Assembly (NCBI RefSeq): GCF_900102545.1
Contig: NZ_FNBN01000009.1
Coordinates: 310,001 to 374,000, forward strand
Length of the DNA stretch: 64,000 nucleotides
Source: Chitinophaga filiformis
GTDB taxonomy: Bacteria; Bacteroidota; Bacteroidia; Chitinophagales; Chitinophagaceae
Reading direction: 5' to 3'
Both the position numbers and the translations under genes were made by a program. This document shows, piece by piece, positions 17,929 through 26,900 of this stretch (within the stretch, counting starts at the first letter, position 1; each line of letters starts with the position of its first letter). The notes below the pieces were generated by a model. That model made no database searches. It was not told the DNA's origin and was given only the letters and a program-made list of their open reading frames with translations.

Positions 17929-20900
17929 ATGAAGGTCCTGGCCACTTTAGGTATTTTAACCCTCTTATTGTGTGCAGTTCTGACCGGTACCGCACAACAG
18001 CCTCCACTACTGCAGCAGCGCCTGGATATCCGGGTGAAGAGGATGCCTGTCGCCGTTTTTCTCAAATGGATCGGCGAACAGACCGGTGTATCCTTCGCTT
18101 ACCCCAATGAGATCATCAACGGTCGTACACCCGTTACCATGCATGAAACACAGATCTCCATAAAGGACGCGTTGGAAAGTGTTTTTCCTCCTGCTCAATA
18201 CGAGATCCGCACCATCGGCCATCAGATCATTATCCGGTTTAAGAAAGTGGTCGCTCACTCTTCAGATACACTCGCGCCCACCCGTATCATGCAGATGAAT
18301 CCTGTGGTGGTAACAGCCCTCGGCATCAGCAGGGAACAATACTCCCTGGGATATGCACACGCAGAAATAAAAGGGAAGGAGCTGACCAGTGCAAGGGACA
18401 TACATCCTATGAATGCCCTCAGCGGAAAGATCGCCGGACTCGATATCAGTCCGGTGAATAGCGGAGCGGCAGGATCCGTAAAACTAACCCTCCGGGGAAT
18501 GCGTTTGCTGGGCGGAAATAATCAGCCGCTGCTCGTCATAGATGGTATCCCGGTGAATAATACCTCCCCCGGTCAGGCCGAAAAATATGGTGGTTACGAC
18601 CTGGGAGATGGCACTGTCATCATCAACCCGGATGATGTCGAGACGCTCTCTGTACTCAAAGGAGGGGCTTCCGCGGCCTTATACGGCAGCCGCGCTGCAA
18701 ACGGAGTCATATTGATCACGACGAAGAAAGGTGTCCGTAAAGGGCTGGAAATGGAGTTTATGTCGAATGCGGTATTAGAGAAATCCAACAGTCGCTATGA
18801 TTTCCAGGACACCTATGGCAGCGGCCGCGAAGGCCTGCTACCTGCAAATGCCGCCGAAGCCCGTTGGGATGCACAATACAGCTGGGGGCCAAAAATGGAT
18901 GCCGACAGCATGGTATGGCTCTGGAATGGAATGAAGGTGCCTTATGTGAAAGCCCGGAACCCGGTTACAAAGTTCTTCCGGGAAGGTTTTACCCTTGTCA
19001 ATACCCTGGCCCTGTCTACTGGGACTAAAAAAACACAGCTGCGGGCATCTTATACCAACACACTTAACAACGATATAGTACCTACCAGCAGATTACAAAG
19101 ACATCACTTCTCTGCCAGGGTCACCACCCGGCTCACACGGAAACTGGAGCTGGATACCCGACTGGCCTGGCTGGATGAGGAAGTACTTAACCGGCCTGCA
19201 TTGTCCGACAATCCTAATAACGTAGGCTATGTACTGAGTGGCATTGCTCCGAATATTGACCTCAACTGGCTGAAAAACTACAAGGACCCTGTAACAGGCA
19301 ATTACATCAACTGGAACAATAACACCTACCAGGTCAATCCTTACTGGGCGATCTATGAGCAACCTAACAATAGTGACCAGGACCGCTTCAATGGTTTTAT
19401 CCGCCTGAAATATAAACTCTGTTCCGGCTTCTCTGTACAGATACGTTCCGGCGCAGACTACTCCGCATTTTTCTTTAATGAGCTGATGAACTATTCCACG
19501 CCGGTGAATCCGCTCGGGGCGATGTTCCTTAAAGACAGGAGATTGTGGGAAATAAACAGTGACTTGCTGCTCACATATACCCGCCAGCTGAATAGATTCC
19601 GGTTCACCATGAACGTGGGTACCACCCGCATGGACTACAAAGAAACGATCCGCAATACTACCGGTCGTGAAATGAATATCCGCGGTGATAGAAACATCGA
19701 TAATTTTGGCACCCGTATGCGCTATGAAATGATCCTCCGGAAAAGGATCAACGCGGTATATGCCTCCCTGGATATTGATTACCGGCGACTATTATTCCTG
19801 TCGCTGACGGGCCGTAAAGACTGGTCGTCTACATTACCACGCGATCATAACGCTTATTTCTATCCATCTGCTTCCGCTGCTTTTCAGTTTACAGAGCTGA
19901 TCAGGAATAAACAGGTGCTGTCTTCCGGCAAGCTCCGTTTATCTGTAGCGCAAACAGGCACAGACGCTGTACAACCTTATTTGTTGCGACTTACCTACGG
20001 CTACAATCCTGATATCCCTCTTATAAAAGGATATTCTATTGGCGGTGTGGCGGTAGATAATGTGCCCTTCGCAGACCTCCGTCCGGGAGTCAACTATGCT
20101 TATGAAGCAGGCGCCGAGCTGGCTTTCTTCAATAACCGTTTACACCTGGACGCTACCTGGTATCATTCCAGGACGAAAGACCAGGTGTTGAATGCGCCCG
20201 TTTCCACTACCAGCGGATATACCAGTGCTGTGATCAACTCCGGCAATATCCGTAACGAAGGAGTTGAATTAGCATTGGGAGGAACACCGGTGATGCATCA
20301 GCATTTTAGTTGGGATGCCGGTTTGATCTTTGCCCGTAACATGAACAGGATACAATCGCTTAACTCGCTGATGTCGCCCTATTACCCGGTGGCAGTAGCG
20401 CGCTGGGGAAATGTGTCTGTAGTGGCGAAGAAAGATGCGGAGTATGGTATGCTGACCGGCAGGCATTTTCTGCGTGACTTCAAAGGACGTCTGGTATTGG
20501 ACGGGAATAATCTGCCGAAATCTACTACAACAGACAGTCGCCTGGGTAGTAACCAATATGCATGGACAGGCAGTATCACCAACCGCTTCGCATACAAACG
20601 ACTGGCGCTGACAGTGCTCGTCGACATCAAATACGGCGGCAACATCTTTTCTATGACCAACCTGCTGGCCTATTCAAACGGGAACCAGAAAGGAACGTTG
20701 GAAGGACGGGAAGGCTGGGCGCGTTCCGAACAGGAAAGGATCAGCGCAGGAAAGACACCCGAGCAATGGACCCCGACTGGCGGATTGCCCATCAAAGGCA
20801 TAGCCGCGGCCACGGGCAATGAAGTGACAGCGTATGTGAATCCGCAGTCCTACTGGAAAAGGCTGGCAGAGAGCATCCCCGAGGCATTCATATACGATGC

Positions 20901-21138
20901 TACTTTTGTAAAGCTCAGGGAACTGCATCTTGATTATGACCTGCCCTTACATGCTTTCAGCAGAACATTCCGTGAAGCCACTATTTCTCTGATCGCACGC
21001 AATCCATTTACGTTTTACAAAGCGGTGCCCAACATAGATCCTGAATCAAGTTACAACAACACTACTGCACAGGGACTGGAATATGGTTCCCTGCCAACAC
21101 GAAAGTCTTATGGTCTTAAACTGTTCGTCAAGTTTTAA
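17929..21138 (+). CDS. SusC/RagA family TonB-linked outer membrane protein with STN signalling domain
   Basis: The 1069-residue protein has a signal peptide (about 1-23) and an STN secretin/TonB signalling domain (about 30-108), with RVKRMPVAVFLKWIGEQTGV. The plug (about 120-250) contains LSGKIAGLDI, LVIDGIPVNN, VLKGGASAALYGSRAANGVI and LITTKKG. The 22-strand beta-barrel ends with an aromatic C-terminus (YGLKLFVKF). It imports a large ligand with TonB energy and signals through FecR. The usual CarboxypepD_reg-like N-terminal domain is absent and replaced by STN, as expected in sigma/FecR-controlled loci. The ligand is not evident because no CAZyme or peptidase lies beside it. FecR ends 23 bp before it. 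Confidence 0.95.
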   Translation: MKVLATLGILTLLLCAVLTGTAQQPPLLQQRLDIRVKRMPVAVFLKWIGEQTGVSFAYPNEIINGRTPVTMHETQISIKDALESVFPPAQYEIRTIGHQIIIRFKKVVAHSSDTLAPTRIMQMNPVVVTALGISREQYSLGYAHAEIKGKELTSARDIHPMNALSGKIAGLDISPVNSGAAGSVKLTLRGMRLLGGNNQPLLVIDGIPVNNTSPGQAEKYGGYDLGDGTVIINPDDVETLSVLKGGASAALYGSRAANGVILITTKKGVRKGLEMEFMSNAVLEKSNSRYDFQDTYGSGREGLLPANAAEARWDAQYSWGPKMDADSMVWLWNGMKVPYVKARNPVTKFFREGFTLVNTLALSTGTKKTQLRASYTNTLNNDIVPTSRLQRHHFSARVTTRLTRKLELDTRLAWLDEEVLNRPALSDNPNNVGYVLSGIAPNIDLNWLKNYKDPVTGNYINWNNNTYQVNPYWAIYEQPNNSDQDRFNGFIRLKYKLCSGFSVQIRSGADYSAFFFNELMNYSTPVNPLGAMFLKDRRLWEINSDLLLTYTRQLNRFRFTMNVGTTRMDYKETIRNTTGREMNIRGDRNIDNFGTRMRYEMILRKRINAVYASLDIDYRRLLFLSLTGRKDWSSTLPRDHNAYFYPSASAAFQFTELIRNKQVLSSGKLRLSVAQTGTDAVQPYLLRLTYGYNPDIPLIKGYSIGGVAVDNVPFADLRPGVNYAYEAGAELAFFNNRLHLDATWYHSRTKDQVLNAPVSTTSGYTSAVINSGNIRNEGVELALGGTPVMHQHFSWDAGLIFARNMNRIQSLNSLMSPYYPVAVARWGNVSVVAKKDAEYGMLTGRHFLRDFKGRLVLDGNNLPKSTTTDSRLGSNQYAWTGSITNRFAYKRLALTVLVDIKYGGNIFSMTNLLAYSNGNQKGTLEGREGWARSEQERISAGKTPEQWTPTGGLPIKGIAAATGNEVTAYVNPQSYWKRLAESIPEAFIYDATFVKLRELHLDYDLPLHAFSRTFREATISLIARNPFTFYKAVPNIDPESSYNNTTAQGLEYGSLPTRKSYGLKLFVKF

Positions 21139-21147
21139 GTGATGCCC

Positions 21148-22674
21148 ATGAAAAGATACAGATGGAACATACTGATGATTTTATTACTGTCTTCCTGTAC
21201 TGCTGGTTTTGAAAAGATCAATACAGATCCGAAGACAAAAGATAGTATTCCTCCCGGCGAGCAATTGACAGCCGCCGCTTATTTCATGGACGGCGGCCGT
21301 GAGATGGGATATCCTGATCTCTACATATTTCAGCCCATGGTACAATACCTGACAGGAGCAGAAGATATGAGCAGAGGAGGCAAGTATATCCGGGATGAGT
21401 TTTATAACAACTGCATGTGGGAAAACCTGTATGGCAAGAGCTTAAAGCAACTGGTAGACCTGCTGGAAAATCATAAGAGCGATTCAGCCCTCGTCAATTA
21501 CCTGGCGGCAGCCCGTATCCTGCGGGTGTACGTGTTTTCCCTGCTGACAGATACCTACGGCGACATTCCTTATTCACAGGCAGGTCTGGCTTATTACAAC
21601 AAGATCTACACTCCTGAGTACGATAAACAATCAGATATCTATACCAACTTCTTTAAAGAACTGGCGGAAGCTACGGCGCAATTCAATCCTTCGAGAGAAG
21701 GCATAGCGAACGACATTGTGTATAACGGTGATCTGGATAAATGGAAACGTCTGGCAGGTTCACTGAGACTCCGATTGGCTATGCGACTCACAAAAGTGAA
21801 TGCTATTACTGCAAGAGAGCAGGTAAGGGCGGCATTGGCAGCTGGCGTGATGCAAAGTGCGGATGACAATTTCCGGATGCTGCACGACAACTATGCCTAT
21901 CCCGATCTGCGGGGCAACGGCTATGCACAGGCATTGCTGGAAGATAATGTACGCCAGTGGGTCAGGGGATGCAGTACATTCGTAGAATACCTCAAAGCAG
22001 AGAAAGACCCTCGTTTGCCCACTTTCTTTGTCAATAAAGATGCAGGGGGGAAGGATATTACCACCATTACCAATTACCTGTCCATGAAACCGGGGATGTA
22101 CTATTGGGATGACCAGGAAGAGTATGTCAGCCCGGAAGGAGTAGTAATAGCTGCTGCGGATAAATATTGTGTGCTGAACCAGCCTTTCTATCAGCTGGAT
22201 GCACCATTCCTGCACATGGGATACGCGGAGGTGGCCTTCCTGCAGGCAGAGGCAGCCGCCAGGGGATGGATACCTGATGATGCCAATAACTGGTATCAGA
22301 TTGGGATCCGTGCCGCCATGGACCAGCTGAAACTGTACGCAGAAATAGGATATATCCCTGATGATACGGCAACGGCATTCGTCCGCGCGCACAGGCTGAC
22401 GCCCGGCAGGGAGATTGAACAGATCAATATGCAGAAATGGGTGGCACTCTTCCCTAACGGGTTTGAGGCATATGCCAACCAGCGCCGCAGTGGCTATCCG
22501 GTATTGGCGCCCATTACTGATATGGGCAATGAATCGCAGACAGACGGTATTCCCCCCAGGCGTTTATTCTATCCTTCCACAGAGGCATTCAGCAACACGG
22601 TGCATTACCAGGAAGCGCTGGACAGGATGGGGGGAACGGACGACTGGTTACAGCATGTATGGTGGGACTATTGA
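21148..22674 (+). CDS. SusD/RagB family nutrient-binding outer membrane lipoprotein
   Basis: The protein of about 508 residues has a lipoprotein leader (MKRYRWNILMILLLSSC, lipid Cys at 17) and the SusD-like helical fold. Typical segments are KINTDPKTKDSIPPGEQLTAAAY, an ALVNYLAAARILRVYVFSLLTDTYGDIPYS helix-turn region, and the C-terminal NMQKWVALFPNGFEAYANQRRSGYP, which is highly characteristic. It caps the SusC barrel and binds the ligand. GTG (21139) and ATG (21142) lie upstream in frame, directly at the SusC stop. ATG 21148 is preferred because it gives a normal-length lipoprotein signal. The stop codon lies in a 14-bp palindrome shared with the convergent gene. Confidence 0.93.
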   Translation: MKRYRWNILMILLLSSCTAGFEKINTDPKTKDSIPPGEQLTAAAYFMDGGREMGYPDLYIFQPMVQYLTGAEDMSRGGKYIRDEFYNNCMWENLYGKSLKQLVDLLENHKSDSALVNYLAAARILRVYVFSLLTDTYGDIPYSQAGLAYYNKIYTPEYDKQSDIYTNFFKELAEATAQFNPSREGIANDIVYNGDLDKWKRLAGSLRLRLAMRLTKVNAITAREQVRAALAAGVMQSADDNFRMLHDNYAYPDLRGNGYAQALLEDNVRQWVRGCSTFVEYLKAEKDPRLPTFFVNKDAGGKDITTITNYLSMKPGMYYWDDQEEYVSPEGVVIAAADKYCVLNQPFYQLDAPFLHMGYAEVAFLQAEAAARGWIPDDANNWYQIGIRAAMDQLKLYAEIGYIPDDTATAFVRAHRLTPGREIEQINMQKWVALFPNGFEAYANQRRSGYPVLAPITDMGNESQTDGIPPRRLFYPSTEAFSNTVHYQEALDRMGGTDDWLQHVWWDY

Positions 22675-22679
22675 TGTGA

Positions 22680-23081
22680 TCACATCGTTTCTTCCTCTTC
22701 CGGATGCCTTGGTTTATACCAGACATAGTAATATCCCAGGATCAGCACACCCGTTAGGAATGGGATCAATGCCAGATGCTTATAAGTGATCCATCCGGTA
22801 ATGATCTCCGCGTCAAAATGCAGGAACTCACTGATCATCCAGTAAGAGTTAGCCGTGATCCATACGGCGATCGCCAGGTTGTGGCATAACTCCGACATGA
22901 ATTGCCGTGTGCGGTAAGCGATAATAATAGCGACTATCAGCGTAGGGAAGATCATCGCAATGCCCAGTGGCTTCCAGATCAGGCACCAGCCAATGTCTTT
23001 CAGCAGCCAGAAAACGATATGCAGATTTTCCATTTTCCGGTATTTCAACGGGATACTGTAAACAGGTGTGGTTTCGGGCAT
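22680..23081 (-). CDS. Small four-helix integral membrane protein, unknown function
   Basis: The 133-residue reading starts at ATG 23079-23081 (MPETTPVYSIPLKYRKMENL). It has hydrophobic segments at about 22-37, 40-58, 70-88 and 105-122 and a charged C-terminus (YKPRHPEEEETM). The frame stays open further upstream to 23369, but that part reads antisense through the next gene, so the internal ATG is preferred. On the minus strand TATTTTTG (23102-23109) lies 20 bp before this start and could be its -7 element. No function is recognised. Its stop is 5 bp from the SusD stop, tail to tail. Confidence 0.7.
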   Translation of the reverse strand: MPETTPVYSIPLKYRKMENLHIVFWLLKDIGWCLIWKPLGIAMIFPTLIVAIIIAYRTRQFMSELCHNLAIAVWITANSYWMISEFLHFDAEIITGWITYKHLALIPFLTGVLILGYYYVWYKPRHPEEEETM

Positions 23082-23172
23082 GTTTGGTTTTATTGTGCCG
23101 GCAAAAATATAAAATCTGACGCCAATTGGTATAACTCTTGTATTAACCAAAGCATACCAAAATGAACGAGTT

Positions 23173-23376
23173 ATGAAAAAAGCAATGATAGCCGCTTCTA
23201 TTGTCGGCGCAGCAGCAGCTGGAGTGATCTTATATATGACCCGGAAAAATGGAGGTATGAAAGGCCTCATGGAGAAGGCAGGATCTGCAGCAGATAATGC
23301 CCGCCGTATGGCTAACCGCCACCTACGCAAATCACAACAGAAAATTAATACCATGGTCAACGAGTCCATGGCATAG
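23173..23376 (+). CDS. Small single-span (YtxH-like) protein
   Basis: The 67-residue protein has an N-terminal membrane helix (AMIAASIVGAAAAGVILYM, about 4-22) followed by a basic, helical tail (EKAGSAADNARRMANRHLRKSQQ). This resembles YtxH-type stress-associated membrane proteins. The assignment rests on layout only. It starts 91 bp from the divergent small membrane-protein gene. Confidence 0.6.
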   Translation: MKKAMIAASIVGAAAAGVILYMTRKNGGMKGLMEKAGSAADNARRMANRHLRKSQQKINTMVNESMA

Positions 23377-23458
23377 TGAATGCAGGCATTTTACCGGGGT
23401 GGCAAGCATGTTCCGGTTAAATGCTCCGGTAGGATGCCTGCTATTAAGTCCACCCATA

Positions 23459-23734
23459 CGTCTGGTATGCGTCTGGTATACGTCTGGTATAAAGCGTGTC
23501 TGAAGCTTCAATAGACCCCGGTAGGGGGCTCAGTGTTTGTTGCGCGGGGTGACAACCCCGGGGAAACCCCAAACCGTGTGTAACCCCGAAACCGTGCATA
23601 ACCCTGGAATGGTTTCACCCCGGGAAACGATCGTATAACCCCCGAACCGTGCGTCCCCCCGGAATAGATGTCCCCCGTCGTCCCGTAGATGCGTCGTGTA
23701 TACGTCGTGTATGTCTCGTATATACGTCGTCTAC
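23459..23734. repeat. Composite minisatellite (11-bp, 18-bp, 11-bp arrays)
   Basis: Three 11-bp copies of CGTCTGGTATA lie at 23459-23491. Six degenerate copies of an 18-bp unit near AACCCCGAAACCGTGCAT lie at 23564-23671. Four 11-bp copies near ACGTCGTGTAT lie at 23691-23734. The two 11-bp consensus sequences differ mainly by a TG/GT swap, so the outer arrays look related. Confidence 0.75.
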
Positions 23735-23895
23735 CTCGTCGGCAATTACTTCCCCTCAACACCAAAAAATGACACAATTCCAGAAAAATTCAAAATGACA
23801 ATTTCTTACGTCACTGAAAATCAACCCTTCTCCTAATCCTCATATTAAATCCGCTTAACATTAAATAAAAAAATCTAATATGGACAATAAATAAT

Positions 23896-23903
23896 TACAT
23901 TTG
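23896..23903 (+). promoter_or_regulatory. -7 element of the large exported-protein operon
   Basis: TACATTTG matches TAnnTTTG exactly, in an AT-rich stretch 40 bp before the ATG at 23944. No good -33 TTG is seen at the usual distance, so it may need an activator. Confidence 0.5.
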
Positions 23904-23943
23904 TTTTATTGTTAATATTAAGGGACTCCCTACCCGTTGACCG

Positions 23944-26900
23944 ATGAAGCACCACCCTGTACCCGTCCTACGACTGGCAGTATTTACACTGTTAATGTTC
24001 TTCCTGTGGCCCGTTCACGCTAACGCCACCAATTCCGCCGCCGCTCTTTCTCAGGATACGGCCAAAGAAAGCCTTGTAGATCATGCCATTAGCGTGTTCA
24101 ACAAAATCAAGGAAAAGAACAAGTTTATCAATTTCCTGACCGACGAATCGCTGGGTACCTTACCCGTGGGACTTGTCCGTGAAATAAACGGCAAGGTCTA
24201 CGTGATTGCCATTGACAGTATTCGTATGACGCCTCAGGGAGCCTATCTGAGCGCCTATTTCCGTTTTACCTTCCCCGGCACCACCCGCGAGCTGATCTTC
24301 GGTGGAAAGGATATCACTTTTACGCCCGGAGGTATAGGAGTGGGTAACTCTACCAAACTGATGTTGCTGAATGATCAGAAGATCAACTTCAATGAACATA
24401 TAGAGGTCAACTTCCCCGGCGATGGTACCAATTATGTCGAATGGGACTGTAATGGCTTCAAATCGGCTAACCTGAGCGGTGTGTTCGAGTTTGACAAAGG
24501 TTGGATCGAACCCGATGATCCGGGTAAAGAAACCGTACAGGCAGCCCTGGCGATAAATGCAGCAAAAGATCTCAGCAATATCATGGCTGATATCAATATT
24601 CCTGCATTTCGCATCAAAGGCCTGAAAGACTTCAACTTTAAAGTAAAGCATGCTGTCATCGATATGAGTGACCTGGCCAATCCGTCCGGGTTAAACGTTA
24701 CTAACGATATGCTGGAAGATCCTTCAAGCCCCTTATTGTGGCGTGGATTCTACCTCCAGGAACTGGAAGTAGGGTTACCGGAGCAGGTGGCTTCCGGAAA
24801 AGGACGGCCTAAGGTGACGGTATCCAACTTCATTATAGACGACCAGGGGGTGAGCGGTAGCGTTGCCGCAGAGAATATTGTAAAATTGGGAGACGCCAGT
24901 GCAGGTGGCTGGCCCTTATCAATAGACAAAGTAGGACTGAGTTTCAGTAAGAATAAACTGAACGGAGGCTCCCTGGGGGGAGAAATGAGAATAGGCTTCC
25001 TGGGTGATGATCCGCTGGCTTACGACGCTGCAGTCAGTATGCGCGGAAGTGATACCTACTATTCCTTCGCACTGGCTACTACAAAGGATAAAACATACTC
25101 CTTCTTTGCCGGCAAAATTACCCTGAATAAGGACTGTCGTATAGAAGTGACCAAGACGCCCAAGGACTTCATTCCGAAAGCAACACTGACGGGTAAGGTA
25201 GAGCTCAATAAGAGTGTACTGAATATCAAAGACATCTCTTTCGAAGACCTGGTCCTTTCAACACAGAAACCGTATGTGCATAGCGGCACATTCGAAATAG
25301 CCACAGCCGGTGATGCGAAGATGAGTGGATTCCCCATCGCATTCGACGAACTGAGTTTAGGTATTTCCGAAGGAAAAGTAGCCGTAGGCGCTACTGTGAT
25401 GCTGAACTTTATGGGCTCAGGCGACAAAGGCTTCAGCGGTAGCACTTCATTTACCATCACCGCAGCACAGGAGGAGATCAAACAGACCGTAATGGTCGAT
25501 AACCAGCCTGTTGAAAAAGTAGACACACGCTGGAAGCTGGATAAGGTCACCATCAGCGATATCGATCTGGACGTGAAGGTAATGGCCTTCCAGATGCATG
25601 GTATCATCACGCTGTTTGATAATCATCCTGTATACGGAAATGGCTTCAGAGGAAAGCTTGATTTCTCTCTGCCGGGACCTGTTCCTAAAGCAACCGCAAC
25701 TGCTTATTTCGGATCCAAAGATGACTTCCGTTACTGGCACGTAGATGCATATATAGGTGTCAGGGTACCGATACCACCTATGCTGCAGATCACTGGTATG
25801 ATGGGTGGTATGTCTTATCATATGGAACGTCCTTCAGATTTTGATCCTTATGATTCGAGGAACGCTATTGATGAAAAAGGTGGTTTAAAAGACGTGAACG
25901 AGATCTTCCAGTACGTACCATCGAAAGATGCCGGTATGGGTTTCATGGGAGGTGTGACAATGGCGTTGTCAACAGATGTGGTGATCAATGCCAACGTAGC
26001 GCTTGAAGTACAGTTTGGGACAAATGGTGGGTTCCGTTATGCACAATTTGATGGCGCCGGTTATGTAATGCATGAGGTAGTGAAAGCGAAGAGTAAGAAC
26101 GACGCAAAAGAGGATGAATCCGCACCGGTGTGGGTGCAGTTTAAGATGCGCTTTGATAATGTCAACAGTTCATTCGATGCAAGTATAAAGACTTATGTGA
26201 ACATCGCCGGAGTAGTAAAAGGCGCCCACGACCGCGGACTGGTGGGCGAATCTGTATTACACGTAGGCAAGGATGACTGGTATCTCTACATAGGACGTCC
26301 ATCACAGATGAATGCACTTTCCATTGTTGGAATAGCGGAAGTGAGCAGCTACTTTATGATGGGTTCAAAAGTGGAGGATATGCCGCCGGTGCCCACAGAA
26401 GTAAGCGAAGTGTTTGATGGTATCAATACCGATTTCATGGCCATGGAAAACACCATGAGTACCGGTAAAGGGTTTGGTTTTGGCGCACACTTCAAAGCGG
26501 GCTTCTCATTTGATTATGGTGTGTATGGTGAATTTGCCATAGGTGCAGGCGCCGACATCCTGCTGCGTAACTACGGAGAGGCAAGATGTAAGGGTAGCAA
26601 CAGTATTATAGGTTTCAACGGATGGTATGCATCCGGACAGGCATATGCTTACCTGAAAGGAAATGTCGGTATTCGTGTAAAAGTATTTGGAAAGAAGAAG
26701 TCATTTGACATCGCTAAACTATCCGCAGCCATACTGGTGCAGGCTAAATTGCCTAATCCTTCCTGGTTCAGAGGTATGGCGGGTGTGAAATATTCTATAC
26801 TGGGCGGTCTGGTGAAAGGAAAAGCCAGCATTAAGGTAGAACTGGGTTCTCAGTGTGAGATAGTAGGTGCAAAAGAAATAGACGTAGAGGTAATCAGCGA

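Larger units (their letters stand above)
23377..23943. other. Repeat-rich intergenic region before the large exported-protein operon
   Basis: This 567-bp region holds two 11-bp tandem arrays around a degenerate 18-bp array, then an AT-rich stretch ending in the promoter of the next operon. An 89-codon minus-strand frame (23508-23777) lies over the arrays. Its Tyr/Gly/Arg-rich product merely mirrors the repeats, so it is not called as a gene. Confidence 0.6.

Noticed and set aside
16991..22674. Glycan utilisation locus (PUL) around SusCD
   Set aside because: No glycoside hydrolase, sulfatase or lyase gene lies next to the pair. The alginate-lyase-like gene is about 6 kb away on the other strand in its own unit.
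23459..23734. Possible CRISPR array
   Set aside because: The units are 11 or 18 bp, directly adjacent without unique spacers, and no cas gene is nearby.
23508..23777. 89-codon minus-strand ORF over the minisatellite
   Set aside because: Its product repeats Gly/Tyr/Arg units that mirror the DNA repeats, and the 11-bp arrays break frame between copies.
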